Below, in pieces: positions 47,888-59,403 of a stretch of 64,000 nt of DNA; the stretch's first letter is position 1; every line of letters begins with the position of its first letter. The notes under the pieces were generated by a model. It did no database searches, was not told the origin of the DNA, and saw nothing but the letters and a program-made list of their open reading frames with translations. The stretch comes from Stenopsyche tienmushanensis. Lineage: Eukaryota; Arthropoda; Insecta; Trichoptera; Stenopsychidae. A program made the position numbers and the translations under genes. The stretch spans positions 434,001 to 498,000 of the forward strand of contig WACJ01000216.1 in NCBI GenBank assembly GCA_008973525.1, read 5' to 3'.

Positions 47888-50513
47888 TCACGGGACGCCA
47901 AACATCACGCGCACGACATTCGGGCGGGGAAGCTGCTTGACATTCGCAAAAAATATATATTCTCTATCACAACGGTAACAAATCTATACTCTATCGTAAT
48001 CATTTATTTTCACAGTTAGCAGGTAATCACAGACGGACCCTAAAGCCCGCGACCGCTCAGTCCGTCGATGAGCTAGCAATTTTAAATTGAATTTCTCACT
48101 AACGCATAAATCGAGAGCCTCACGATTCAAAGATCAAAAATAAAATTTCAAGATTCAACAAAGAATACAGCAAAAAATAACAAATATTAAATAATTTCAA
48201 TTAATAAACGATAATACTTAACACCTTTATACCTCAAGTGCAATAACCAATTTGAGAACAATTCAATTTTAACGCTATACAACTGATAAACAAACAATAC
48301 AAAAGGTCGATATAAAAATATATTCTGCACTCAAAGTAGAACATTCATTTACCACCACCGTTTTTCAGTTAGCGTGAATCACGAGCATCGCAAATTTGAT
48401 AAGCTCACGTGTTTATTTTTAGCTCCTACGGATCAGCATCTAAAACGTAACTAGAAAATATTCCATCGTATACTTTAAAAATATTGTTCAATTTGAATTT
48501 ATTCGAATAGATTGTATAGTTTATCAGTTTTAATACATTCGTCCGTCAGACGATACTTTGAGCTGTCGTTATCAGGGGGAAAATCCTTAAGTTACAAATT
48601 TCAACACTATCCCGAGATCGAGAGAAGCTTTTCTAAATAAGAGCGGAGGAAAGCTCGGTACGAGAGAATCAAAATGTCTACGGAAAAATAAGATATTTCA
48701 TTCAAATACGTCGATTAACCTATTTTCTAAATTTTATATACGATATATCACTTTTCATGTGTCGAACAACGATCATAGTGCCATCGAAGCAAGAATTTAA
48801 CATCGGTGAGAATTTTGAACGATTGTGAGAGTGAACCTTTTGACATAATACGAGGAACATTTCATTGGTGTTGAACCTTCTTTTTTTTAACAATTTAAAC
48901 ATGTATTTGAGAGGAATCTTTGTAATATACATTGAGATTATATTTTGGATATTATAATAGCATATTCTATTTGCTACATTTTATTTTTATACAATAGAAC
49001 ATTCAAAAAAACTAAAATTTTCTTATTTTATGAATTTTGGGGATTTATTTAAAATTTCTTCGAAAACTGCGAGCGTCCTTATTACTGTCTATTTATGTTA
49101 ATCTCACAACACATTATATCTATTATCGGATTAACAAGGCCAAATAATATGTATGTCTCAGTCATAATTATGGAAAATTACAGTTATGATAATATGCATT
49201 ATTGCCACAGGTATTTCCATGTAAAAAAAGATTTGTTATATTATAACTCAAGAATAGCATATTAGAAAAGTCAATTTGAAACACTCGCTACTATGTGATG
49301 CTTCATTTAACAGTATAATTGTATATTTATGCAGTGAAGTAATTAAATTTCTATTTTGCAAACATAATGTCATCTTCGCATGACTTGAGATGTTGCAAAT
49401 TGAATGATAATGCAATTTAAATGTAGTTCTTTAAAGATTTAATATAAAAATGACAACAATCATAAACTGTTCTTATGGGTTCTGGTAATACTGATTAGTA
49501 TCATTAAATAGCACAAGATATCATGCAACAGATAAATTATGTGTTTTATGTAAGGCTAAAGTAGACGCTCGCAGTCGAGAAGACGACTTAAGAAAGGAAT
49601 TATGTTAAACATAGTAAATGGGTAATATATGTTAAAAGTCGCATATTTAATATGCCCTTTTCAAATAAATCCGACTAGATAAGATTTGACATATTTACAA
49701 ACGATAATGACGGTCGAAAAGGAAGTTAGAATTATTTAAATATTTAGACATATAAAGATGCAAAATAACGTGTTCAGTTTTAAATGTAACATCAGCGCAT
49801 ATGAGCAAAACGTATACTTATAAATATTTGACTAAAGAGTATGTAGACGTAGAGCGAGTTATGAGAAAGGTGCGGGACTATTGGCAGTCCCCGGGCACAT
49901 CCGCGCCGACCTGCCTGGCGGCGTGCACGACGATGGCGGGCTGGGAGCCCTGCGGCGGGTGCAGCTCGCGACAGTCTCCGGGCGCGAGCGAGGCCAGCGC
50001 GGCCAGTAGGTCTCGGTTGACGAGCGGCTCGTGCTCCGGGCGCGGTTCCCAGCCCAGGGGCGGCGACGAGGGCGGCGATATGAGGAACTGCTTGACGGGC
50101 GCTGGCGGGTGCAGGCTCCGCGCCGACGCTGGCGTCACCGGCTGCGCGAAGTAACAGCTGATGTTGGAGCCGGCGCCCGGATAGGGATAGCGATGGAGAC
50201 GCACCCGTGCGTCCGCCGCCGACGCCGGCCGTTCGTAGTTGACGCGCAGCCGCCGGAAACTGCGCAGCCACTGGAAGGTGACCGTCGGCGAAAACTCGCG
50301 GAACAGCTCCTCCATGCCGGCCTTGAGGGCGTCGTCGTCGAACACGTCCGGCCGGATGTGGGTTACGATGAGAGACTTGGGCAAGTCGTCGAGAGGATCC
50401 GGTGACAGATCCTCGCGAGCGAGTCTCACCAAGTCCGGGTGCACATTCGGCAACCCGTCCGTTTCGTTGATGTAGACTTCCTCGTCCTGCAGTTGCTCCT
50501 CCTCGTGCGCCAT
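47888..50513 (-). CDS. sra: Regulator of calcineurin (RCAN/calcipressin; sarah in flies)
   Basis: Binds calcineurin and tunes its phosphatase activity; fly sarah/nebula acts in egg activation, learning and mitochondria. The main exon 50513-49911 encodes 201 residues. It holds an RRM-like fold (about residues 46-124, from KSLIVTHIRPDVF to ISCYFAQ), the family motif FLISPPSSPP (143-152) and the C-terminal ELHPPQGSQPAIVVH. I chose ATG 50513, with a strong GCGCCATGG context, over ATG 50564 because the extra residues are arginine/alanine-rich without family resemblance. Read through, the exon ends quickly in VGADVPGDCQ-stop. A donor CAG|GTCGGC at 49911 joins in phase 0 to a GC-rich exon 47932-47888 (LPRPNVVRVMFGVP, stop), giving 215 residues. 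The main exon is secure; the last exon is a prediction. The gene start lies in a GC-rich island. Confidence 0.9.
47960..49900. other. Proposed RCAN intron
   Basis: AT-rich with no supported coding frame or transposon, except that its downstream edge is the GC-rich block 47800-47950. If the proposed last exon is wrong, this is 3' flanking DNA. Confidence 0.4.
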
Positions 50514-50660
50514 GGCGCGGGCACGCGCGGCCCGCCGCCCGCCGCCCACCGCGCCGACCGACACGCGAGCCAGTCGCCTTCAACGGACGACCCGCAGATT
50601 CGCGGCCATGACCCGACCTCTTTGTTTACCACCCGTCTCCTTTTTGCCAGTGCTCGATAA
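50514..50660 (-). promoter_or_regulatory. RCAN 5' UTR/promoter region
   Basis: GC-rich continuation upstream of the chosen ATG, falling to AT-rich DNA by about 50650. No TATA box stands out; the transcription start is inferred to lie within or just above this block. Confidence 0.35.
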
Positions 50661-51109
50661 TAATACATCAATACGAGATGTTTTCAAACATACTCATTTT
50701 ACATCAATATAAATATTGTCTAAATTTTTTTAAAACGAATTGTTTTTTCTTTTAGATTTTTCTACAAATGAAAAAAATAAAAAATTGAACAAAAGTTAAA
50801 ATTTTTAATAAAACCAAATATGTCCATTAGCTATGAACTCTCACGTGTGATGATAGATTCCCCCATCCCCATAAACTCAGAAGTCACAAAATTCAGCTCC
50901 CAAAATGAAAAATATTTTTTTAAGCACTTTTTTCATAATAAATATAAAAACTAAAATATTTTTCATAGACGGCTTGAAGAGCTTTCAGCAAGGCCTAAAT
51001 CACGCTTAACTGATAATTCATATTTTTACATAATTATAATTGTGAATACAGTTTAAAATTTCCTACTCTAATAAGTGAAGTTTCTTAGCTCTCAGGAAAA
51101 GTTGATTTT

Positions 51110-51170
51110 AATTTGTCAACGGAAATTGTTAGCTAAAAGATGCGTCTGTATAATATATATTTATGGAAAC
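51110..51170 (+). repeat. Dispersed repeat family R1, fragment D
   Basis: Short match to the start of the family (GAAATTGTTAGCTAAAAGAT) followed by ATAATATATAT. Only the first part is present. Confidence 0.5.
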
Positions 51171-51474
51171 CCAACAGTTTTATACATATAATTAACCATG
51201 AATTAGATATATTATGAAGCCAATTACAGGATTTCACTTGTAGAATTAATTTATACAATAAATCATGCGCTCAAATCTAGCTTTTAGTTCATGTTTAGAA
51301 ATTCGTATATTAAAGTCGACTTACTACTGGTATAGTAATTAATTCGAAATTGAATTGTGCATCTCAAGTGCTAAAATCGGCACAACACACATTTTTTTAT
51401 TTTATTAATATGTAAACAATCTATACTCTGAGATATATTTAGTTCTTCTTTTGACATTTATGTTGCTGACTCGT

Positions 51475-51960
51475 GTAGGTCTTCTTTCATTTATGAGGAC
51501 CTTGTGTTCATTCATTTGAATCTTTTTTCTAGGTCATGGATCATATGTTTTTTCAGCTTACGTTCAGTTAGCTTTTCAACTAAGCGGTTGGGATGTGTGT
51601 TTAGTCTTTGTTTGTATTTTTGACTATAGCTTTTAGTCTCCTATTTCACTGTAGATATGTTAAGTTCCCTGTGTATGATGTTGTTTGTCACGTACCATGG
51701 AGAAAGCATTGGAGAATTTCAATATTGGAGGTTGATAAGATATCCCAGAGCTGTTTTCCATACGTCCAAATAGGTTTTAGTAAGCTTTTGTATATGTGCT
51801 TTATTTTCTAGGGACAACAGACAGTATAGCATTCTCATTTTAATTTCGACTTGCTTTCTTTTCTTACTGAAGTGCGTTTTCCATGCTAAACATCTGTCCA
51901 AGTGCATACTGAGATATTTGATTATATCTGCTTGTGGCAGGCGCAGTCATTTAGTGAGAC
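51475..51960 (-). mobile_element. Jockey-type non-LTR retrotransposon fragment
   Basis: On the minus strand the peptide MHLDRCLAWKTHFSKKRKQV and the following KMRMLYCLLSLENKAHIQKL match the thumb/connection part of Jockey-clade reverse transcriptases. Further on come SPWYVTNNIIHRELNISTVK and KYKQRLNTHPNRLVEKL, the usual C-terminal order, with stops and frame changes. The catalytic region is absent. It is a dead fragment unrelated to the fragment at 11 kb. Confidence 0.8.
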
Positions 51961-52045
51961 ACGATATGTATCTTTTCTGTTGATTTAATTTGACAAATCT
52001 ACTTATATTACTACTAATAAAGCACTCGTGCTCTGCTTTGCCAGG

Positions 52046-52140
52046 GTTGAGTATGACCAACAGTTACATGAAGAACTATTTTGTTCGCTTAATTTGCCGG
52101 ATAGAACAACCAGCTCAGAGATTTTTGAAATACTTAATAG
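52046..52140 (+). mobile_element. hAT (ZBED5-like) transposase fragment
   Basis: The plus-strand reading YDQQLHEELFCSLNLPDRTT followed by SSEIFEILNSYF matches the EELLFCKPLPxRTTGEDIF-type region of ZBED5-like hAT transposases. Only about 32 codons survive, just left of the hAT MITE at 52302-52568. Confidence 0.55.
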
Positions 52141-52301
52141 TTATTTCCTGAAAAACAAATTTAAATATATAATATTTAGCACAAAGGTCCAATTAGTAGT
52201 TTGCCACTTTAAAATTGTGAATTTAATCCATTTAATGGTTGCTGTGAATTTTAATCCAAAAAGGTTGCTGACCGCTAATCTAAATAATATAATTCCTAGA
52301 G

Positions 52302-52568
52302 CAGCGGTTCTTAAACGGGGGTCCGCGGACACCTGGGGGTCCGCGAAGATATAAAAAAACCATTTATCTGTAGTTGAACAAGATATTTTTGTGAAATTAT
52401 TTACAAAAAACATTATAAGAAGCTCTATTTTGGCCAGGAAATGTTTGAAAAATTAAGTCACAAGGGTTAGGATGAGGTTCACCAAAAAAATATTGTTCAA
52501 AAGGGGGTCCGCAAGAAAAATTTTGCTCAAGAGGGGGTCCGCGGACCACATAAGTTTAAGAAGCGCTG
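52302..52568. mobile_element. hAT-type MITE, 267 bp, with perfect 8-bp target duplication
   Basis: Inverted ends start CAGCGGTTCTTAAAC (left) and CAGCGCTTCTTAAAC (right, reverse strand), the hAT pattern. They are followed by repeated GGGGGTCCGC(G/A) blocks. It is flanked on both sides by TCCTAGAG (52294-52301 and 52569-52576), an exact 8-bp duplication, the hAT hallmark. It has no coding capacity. Confidence 0.93.
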
Positions 52569-52576
52569 TCCTAGAG

Positions 52577-52868
52577 ATTAATGAGTACAAGCGTTAGTTA
52601 AAATTGTTTGAGAACATCTTGCGATAATATTGAACGAACTGTAGATACTTTGTCAATAATTATCTACATTTATGCATTCGCAGAAAATTTTCTGTAAAAA
52701 GTTGAATATTATTGCAACTTTAGATTTTAAAATTTTATAAGAATAAACCACTATATATGTTTTTTTTTAATGTGAACAAATTAAATAGCATAAGATATTG
52801 TGTTATAAATATATTTCTATTTAAAAAATACATTTAAAGATATTAATAAAAGTTGTTATTGTAGATCG
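52577..52868. other. 3' flank of SDA1
   Basis: AT-rich; probably includes the SDA1 3' UTR. Nothing else is seen. Confidence 0.4.
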
Positions 52869-55046
52869 TCACACTCTCATCTTTTTCTGTTTGATTAGAT
52901 AATTTTTGAAGGCTGCTTGCTTATCCTTGAACGATCTCTTCACTTTGGATTTCGCCTTGTGGATTATCATTTGGAAATTTTTCGTCTTCTTTTTCTCACG
53001 ATTTGTTTTCGAGCAATTGATATTCTGTCTGCCATCTTTGTATCCAAATTTGTCTCTACCAGCTCTACCAGATTTCACAGTTTCCAGCCGTGCTTTTTTG
53101 TCGTGTTTTCTCTTTTTGTAGATGTTTTCTATATCACCGAGATTTACAAATTCTGACGTGTTTGGTTTATCAACTTCTCCGAATTTTCGTTTCAGTCCTT
53201 TGGCCGCTCTTACTTGTTTCTTTATATTCTCCCTATCTATTTTTTTGAAATCTTCATCGGTAAATATATAATCAGTCGAAAGTTTTTGAGCTACTTCAAC
53301 TCTGTCGACTATTTTAGAACCGTCTTCTTCTTGGGGTGTAGTCCTCTTTGCTTTCAATATTTTTCTAGATTCAATATCTTCATCATTTGATGTTGCCTTT
53401 TTAGATATCGGCTTTTTCAATTTTTTCTTAGCCGTTTTTGTAAGTGGTTTTGAACTTTTTTCATCTGCTGATTCGTCTTCTGAATCAGAGCTATCAGTGT
53501 TGATTTCCAATTCAGATCCAGATTCGTTTACATCAATCCAACTATCACTATCACTATCACTGCCATCATCTTGTTCTGTCTCTTTTTTCTGAGAGCTCTG
53601 TAAAAGGATTTCCGAGCCAGGAATATAATCTTTTACATCAATTTCGCCATATTTTTTATTTTTAAGCTCTATGGTCGCTTCAGTAGGACGCCCTCTGTCT
53701 TTCTTGTGTAAAAGCTCAGGCATTGAATTTCTGAAGAGAACTATGAGAGATTTTGATGCCATCATTACTGAACGATCTTTGTAATTTTTATATTGAGCTA
53801 AATCGCGTAATAAATCCTCACTCATAGCCAGAGGGCATCTAGAACAAATCTCTCGGACGGCATTTAAGCCTATGGCCATAACATCGGAAGAATTCCTTTC
53901 GGTGATAAAATTGTTGGCTAGACCTTTGATTACCGGTTCTATGATATCTGGAGGGATTAAATCGTGAGATGATTGTGCTGCAAATTGAAGAATTCTTGTG
54001 ACTTCGCGTTGATGTGGTTGAATGAGTTTTGCAATGAAAGGATAAAAATTGAACAAAAATAAACTATGCAATCCAATCAATCTGGAAACCACATCGAGTG
54101 TCATAAGTTTAACTTCAAATCTACCATTGTACGATTCCAATTGTTTGAAAAGTTTTTCAGCGAAACCTTGTGGGTTATTGACAAGATGAAGAGCAGAGAA
54201 ATTAAACGAAGGGGCCTTAGACTTTTTCTTTTTAGTTTTAATTGCAACTTTTTTTATTTTATCCAATTGTTTCTCTCTTTTTCTCGTTTTTTTGTTGAAT
54301 TTATTTGCCATAGCCGATTCTTTTGCTTTTGGTTCATCATCACTTTCCGAGTCTGAATTTTCTTCTTCGGGATCTTTACCGAGAAAGAATTTAAGAGAAG
54401 CAACCATGACTTTGGTGAATTTTGAAAAACAACCCGTACTTGCTATGACATTAACGGTTTTAGAATCATTCCAAACATTCTTGTTATAGAGTTCAATCAT
54501 AATATCGACTGACATTTTGGCAGCCTTTGGATTAGAATCTTTGAGCATAGTATACATAAAATTCTGCAATGTAGAATTCAGCTTTACATCTTTATGTTTC
54601 GCGTTTATATTTTTTATATCTGTGATAATATGCAACTCCAAAAATTCTCTCAAAGCTTTATCCTGGCATTTGAGTAGCCGGAAAAACAGCTGTAGAAGAT
54701 CATATGGAGGTAACAGATTTTTATTTCGAAGTAAAATCAGTGCTTTACAAAATGACATTCGCATATCCGGATCAAGAACCGAATTGTGTGCATCGAGTAA
54801 ATCAGCCAATTGTTGCGGTAAGTCACGTAATATATCAGAATAACAATGTGCTACTTGTGCCAAGAATGTCACATGCTCGTGTAATGCTGGACAGTTCTGC
54901 GAAGGTGATAGTTGAAATACTTCTAAAGTTCCTTGAAAGTGACGATATTGCTGAAGAAATTCTTCACGATACGTCTCAGGCTCCCGTTTAATTAAATTTT
55001 GTAATTGTGGAAGATTGTCTGGTAATTGATTGTTATGTCGCACCAT
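52869..55046 (-). CDS. SDAD1: SDA1 homologue, ribosome biogenesis (Mys45A in flies)
   Basis: Nucleolar/nuclear protein needed for maturation and export of pre-60S ribosomal subunits. It is a single uninterrupted frame of 725 residues, close to the usual length of metazoan SDA1 proteins. The N-terminus MVRHNNQLPDNLPQLQNLIK and the following YREEFLQQYRHF are characteristic. A helical-repeat N-terminal half includes LLRLLKCQDKALREFL-type sequence (here FFRLLKCQDKALREFL). A Lys-rich nuclear signal (KKTRKREKQLDKIKKVAIK) lies in the middle, and an acidic Ser/Asp tract (DDGSDSDSDSWIDVNESGSE) around residues 490-510. A basic C-terminus ends YLIKQKKMRV. The start is the first ATG and gives the family N-terminus. 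There are no introns. GAS8 lies upstream on the same strand. Confidence 0.96.
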   Translation of the reverse strand: MVRHNNQLPDNLPQLQNLIKREPETYREEFLQQYRHFQGTLEVFQLSPSQNCPALHEHVTFLAQVAHCYSDILRDLPQQLADLLDAHNSVLDPDMRMSFCKALILLRNKNLLPPYDLLQLFFRLLKCQDKALREFLELHIITDIKNINAKHKDVKLNSTLQNFMYTMLKDSNPKAAKMSVDIMIELYNKNVWNDSKTVNVIASTGCFSKFTKVMVASLKFFLGKDPEEENSDSESDDEPKAKESAMANKFNKKTRKREKQLDKIKKVAIKTKKKKSKAPSFNFSALHLVNNPQGFAEKLFKQLESYNGRFEVKLMTLDVVSRLIGLHSLFLFNFYPFIAKLIQPHQREVTRILQFAAQSSHDLIPPDIIEPVIKGLANNFITERNSSDVMAIGLNAVREICSRCPLAMSEDLLRDLAQYKNYKDRSVMMASKSLIVLFRNSMPELLHKKDRGRPTEATIELKNKKYGEIDVKDYIPGSEILLQSSQKKETEQDDGSDSDSDSWIDVNESGSELEINTDSSDSEDESADEKSSKPLTKTAKKKLKKPISKKATSNDEDIESRKILKAKRTTPQEEDGSKIVDRVEVAQKLSTDYIFTDEDFKKIDRENIKKQVRAAKGLKRKFGEVDKPNTSEFVNLGDIENIYKKRKHDKKARLETVKSGRAGRDKFGYKDGRQNINCSKTNREKKKTKNFQMIIHKAKSKVKRSFKDKQAAFKNYLIKQKKMRV

Positions 55047-55612
55047 CTTTCCTGTAATTCAACACACTTAAAATCAAGAGAGGATATAAAATCGCACATG
55101 TGGTATAAATGAAAGTGTAAACAATTGCAAGAATATTGTTTCTAAATTAAAAATCATGGATACTCGCAAATAAATAATTTTCAATATCAAAAGATAATTA
55201 ATATTTAAAGTGTAATTGTAGAAAAAAATCAATTTACCGTCTTGTTTTAATTCCTTATTTCATAAAATAGTTTTATATAGACACACGCGGTGTTTGACAG
55301 GTTACAGTACGTTGTCATTACTAAGGTCTAAACAACTTTATTTGTCGCCATATGCACATTACACATTTTGACATTCCAAAACGGACAAATTAATATTTTA
55401 GAAATTAAAATTATGAAAATAATATAAAAATATGGGTTTATATTATTATAAACTATTTAATTGCTAATAAATAAAATTTCAACTTATATTCATTTGTTTA
55501 ATTAAAATATTTTTCAAAAAGTTAAAAAATATACAAATCAATGCATCACTGCAAATTTATTATATTATATAATTATAAGAACAGAATTTATTAAAAGCCA
55601 TGGTATCGAATG
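55047..55612. other. Spacer between SDA1 and GAS8
   Basis: 566 bp of AT-rich DNA expected to hold the SDA1 promoter/5' UTR and the GAS8 3' UTR. No distinct motif was identified. Confidence 0.4.
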
Positions 55613-57833
55613 CTAACTTTGTGTATTCGTATTAGAACCATTCATCTCATGAATTCGTTGTTCCAACAATGCTCCACGTAACGCAGCACGTTGTTGAAGT
55701 TCCAATATGGCTTGTCCAAATTTATCTTTTAAATGATCGCGTTCCATAACCACCTAAATTAAATTTTAAATTATATTGACAATTTATGCTACATTAATCA
55801 ATATAATACATACAAATATTTTTGAATATAACCTGATCAAACCTCTGCTTTAAAATTTCATGATTCCACTTCAACGAAACATGTTGTTTTTCCAATGAAG
55901 TTAATATGCGTGTTTTACTCTAGAAATGAAGATAATATTATCGTAAAGTTTTTATAGACTAAAAATATATATTTAATAAATTAACTACAGCAAGGGCTGC
56001 TCTATCTCGTTCGTAATAATGAGCACGTCTTTTTAAATCTGCTACTTCTTCCAAAGCGCGTTTCAGTGGTTCTGCCATTTTCTTCCCTTCGGCAATAGCG
56101 TCAGTTGCAGCTTTATCAGCTCGTTCTTTTAAGCGCAGAGTTTCTTCCATTTGTGTCTAAAAAAAATCATATAAAATAAGTTGCTCTTATATTAATATTG
56201 AAGAAAGGATGCTAAATAGTATGCTTTCTTTTAGACTTACTTTTAGGCTACTTATGAGTCCTAAATTGTTTAATGTTATATCGTCATAATAGTTTTTTAG
56301 ATCAGCAAACGCTTTTTCATGTGACTTTACCAGATCATCCAACTGTTTATTTTTCCTTTCTTCTACTTCTGCAAGATCTGTCAGTCTAACAATGGATAAT
56401 TCTTTAATTGTTGCTTGTAGCTTTGAATCGCTGGAACCTTCAAGCTCAAGAGCCCTATGCTCGAATTCAGTTCTTATTTTGTTGAGCTCTTCATGATGTT
56501 GCTGCAATCAATCAAAAATATTGATTCATGTATTGAAATACAGTTTTTTTTCAATTTGAAATGAAAACAAATATGCTTAATAATGACTAGCTTAATTCTC
56601 CTCATTTCTTCTTTTCCAGCAATTTCATTTTCATGCAATTTGGCTTGTAATTCACGTTTGTCTCGAAGAAGTTCTCCTTCTCTGGCAGCATATTCAGCAT
56701 GAGCGTTTCTTAATGCTGCTTGAGCATCTGCTTTAAGAGCACACCTCTCTCCCATTTGTTCATAAGCCAAATGCTTAACATGTTGGTTATGAGCCTTAGT
56801 GGCAGCTTCACTAGCTTCAATGCATTCTTCAATTTCGCGATCTTTATTTCTGAATGTAAAAAATATTTACTTTATATTATGTAGATGGAATATTTGTTCC
56901 ATGAAATATGCTGTCGTTACCTATTTTCTGCTCGAACTTCATCGAGTTTAGTCCTTGTTATTTCCCAAAATGTGCGAATTTTGTCTCTTTCCAATTGAAA
57001 ATAATTTCTTTCTTCTCTTTCCCTATCTAATTCTTCCTTAACTCGCATTGTGAACTGTTCTAATTTTTCACGGTTCATTTCAGATGTATCCACTCCATCT
57101 ATTATGGTGGCTAAAAGTAGTTAACAACAATTTTTAATAAAATCATTGAGTAATTATATATTTATTGTATGTTATTAACACATTAATTGCGGGATCACTT
57201 TGTAGGCATCTGTTTATTTATATAAAATGAGCATTTCGCCAACAGTATGGCCATTGAAAATTATTAAAAGTTCTTACTTTGCTTTTAAATTACGTCTAAT
57301 ACTTACAAATACATATTTTACACAAAGTAGCTGCCCTTTATCGAATTTACTGTATTTTTTAATGTTTAAAAACATTTTTAAAAACAGAAAACGTATGTTT
57401 TTCCTTTTCTATTAGCATCTAATTAATTAATAGATAGCGCATGGAAAGGGAAGAATTATACTGGAAATGAATATTATCGAAAATTAAACAGAGTTTTTGG
57501 TGACCAACTAATGTGAAAAACATAATATTTTAGTTAATGTCGATTAAAATACACCGTAATTTATATGAAAATGCTTCCTGCAATTAATGTGTCAGAATAT
57601 TATAATACATACCACTGCTCTGTTTCGCTTTCTTTGGTGGCTGAAAATATAATATAAATATGAAAATAAATTAAATAATCATTTTCGAAAACATCAAGGA
57701 ACGTTTATATGAATATAATGAACATAATATTATAGTTTAAACATAACAATATTATTGAGCAAGCAAAATGTCTATATGTATATATATATATTTTATGAAG
57801 ATTTTTAAAGTAAAGATATGACTTATTTACCAT
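55613..57833 (-). CDS. Gas8: GAS8/DRC4, nexin-dynein regulatory complex subunit
   Basis: Coiled-coil subunit of the nexin-dynein regulatory complex in motile cilia and sperm flagella. Eight minus-strand exons: 57833-57831 (only the ATG), 57640-57613, 57110-56921, 56849-56588, 56501-56241, 56156-55989, 55919-55833 and 55753-55613. The junctions keep one frame throughout and give 379 residues. The sequence starts [10 protein letters not shown], then [46 protein letters not shown], and the diagnostic [18 protein letters not shown] in exon 5. It continues with [12 protein letters not shown] and YERDRAALA. The protein is nearly all heptad-like helix. It ends with [19 protein letters not shown], roughly 100 residues short of the human protein as I remember it (about 478), so the C-terminal coiled coil is reduced. 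In insects, expression would be expected in testis and ciliated sensory neurons. Confidence 0.94.
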
Positions 57834-58389
57834 TTTGCTGTTGAAAAACGATTTCTATATCTGTATAAAACAACTTGTTCCTTGAATGAGTTTGTATAAT
57901 CGATACCGTATCGTTGTTGCATGGCAATGTAATTTTTTAATTAATGCCATTTTGATATAATAACACGATGAATCTTTTCCATTTCATATATTTGAATAAA
58001 TTCTATATAATATTTTTAAATTTAGTAAACCATTCGTTTATAAAAAAATATATCGATATTCTTATGAAACTAATTAAATCTATTTTCATGTTTCATTGTT
58101 TTTTGTTCAATAAAATTATTTAGTTTAATTTAATAGTTAAATATAAAATATGATTTTACATTTTAAAAATTAAAATATTTATAATAAATTTTAAATATTA
58201 TTTTGGTATATAGTATTTCAAAATCATCACATTTAATATAAAATTGTAATTTAAATGCCATAAAAATTAATATAAAGTATTAAAAGCGATAAAATATTGG
58301 AGCAATGTTATCATTATCAATTTGTTATAATTCGTCCCGTTGTTAAGGCCTTGTTACTGTTAAGCTAAACCGGCGTGTGCAACCTAACG
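57834..58389. promoter_or_regulatory. Divergent promoter region of GAS8 and SAP18
   Basis: 556 bp between two divergent start codons; very AT-rich except near the SAP18 ATG. It probably drives both genes. No TATA box, initiator or RFX-type X-box could be called with confidence. Confidence 0.45.
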
Positions 58390-59065
58390 ATGGCTGCTGT
58401 TGAATCCGTTGTAGAAGAAAATAAGCCAGTAGAACGGCCAGTGGATAGAGAAAAGGTAAATAATTTGACACTCATATATATTTTATTTAATTATGTCGCC
58501 TTTTTTTCGTATTTACTGGTGGACTTATTGGAAATTAAACATTTCATGTAATTGACATACAGACGTTTCAATAATACAAAATACAAATTTACGTTTTGAT
58601 GCTCTATTCTGTCATTATATCAAATTTTATTATTATTTCAATCTTCCATTTCAGACATGTCCACTTTTATTGAGGGTATTCTGCTCCACTGGCAGGCACA
58701 ATTCAACTGCCGAGTATGCCAGAGGCAATGTACCACAGAACGAACTTCAAATATACACTTGGCAAGATGCAACCCTACGGGAACTGACCTCTTTAGTGAA
58801 GGAAGTCAATCCTGAAACTAGACGTAAAGGGACATACTTTGACTTTGCGGTGGTTCATCCCGATTCTAGAACACCGGCATATCGTATGAGAGAAATCGGT
58901 ATAACATGCTCAGGCCAAAAAGGAACAGACGACGATAAAACGCTTGCACAAGCAAAGTTTTGCATAGGAGATTATATAGATATATCTATAACGCCACCAA
59001 ATAGAATGCCGCCGCCGCCGCTAATGAGACGCCAACAGCATTTCAACAACAATAGATCGTATTAG
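58390..59065 (+). CDS. SAP18: SAP18, Sin3/ASAP complex subunit (Bin1 in flies)
   Basis: Ubiquitin-fold protein of the Sin3-HDAC corepressor and of the ASAP/PSAP complexes on spliced mRNA. Two exons, 58390-58455 (MAAVESVVEENKPVERPVDR) and 58655-59065, join in phase 0 to 158 residues, close to the human length. Landmarks are TCPLLLRVFCSTGRHNSTAE, NELQIYTWQDATLRELTSLV, TYFDFAVVHPD and IGDYIDISITPPNRMPPPP; the last part contains the acidic/Pro motif typical of the family. The intron uses GTAAAT and TTTCAG. The gene looks intact. A possible polyadenylation signal AATAAA lies at 59398-59403. Confidence 0.96.
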
Positions 59066-59397
59066 TGCTATTCATATGAATAACGGTTTTTAAAAATGTG
59101 CGAATTGCCGAAAGACTAATATCCGAATCTTCGAAATATCATAATATACAGAGCAATTGAATGGTTAAAAGTGATATATATATGTTTTAACATTCTGCAT
59201 TTTCAAATACCTTTTTAACATGGGTGAAGTTATTTAGTTTGTGTGTTTCTTATTATCTAATGTGTAAATGTTTCCCGGCGTTTGATAATATTAGTTTTAA
59301 TCTTAATCATAATGGACTTACAGTTTGGCAAATTTGAAATGTTTTGATGGGAAGTGCATAACTTTGGTTTTTATTTCATTGTAGCTAATTTAAATTA

Positions 59398-59403
59398 AAT
59401 AAA
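59398..59403 (+). terminator. Possible SAP18 polyadenylation signal
   Basis: AATAAA about 330 bp after the SAP18 stop codon. Such hexamers are frequent in DNA this AT-rich, so the call is weak. Confidence 0.3.

Noticed and set aside
49792..50583. 263-codon minus frame overlapping RCAN
   Set aside because: Arg/Ala-rich out-of-frame reading of the GC-rich RCAN exon; the RCAN frame has clear family motifs.
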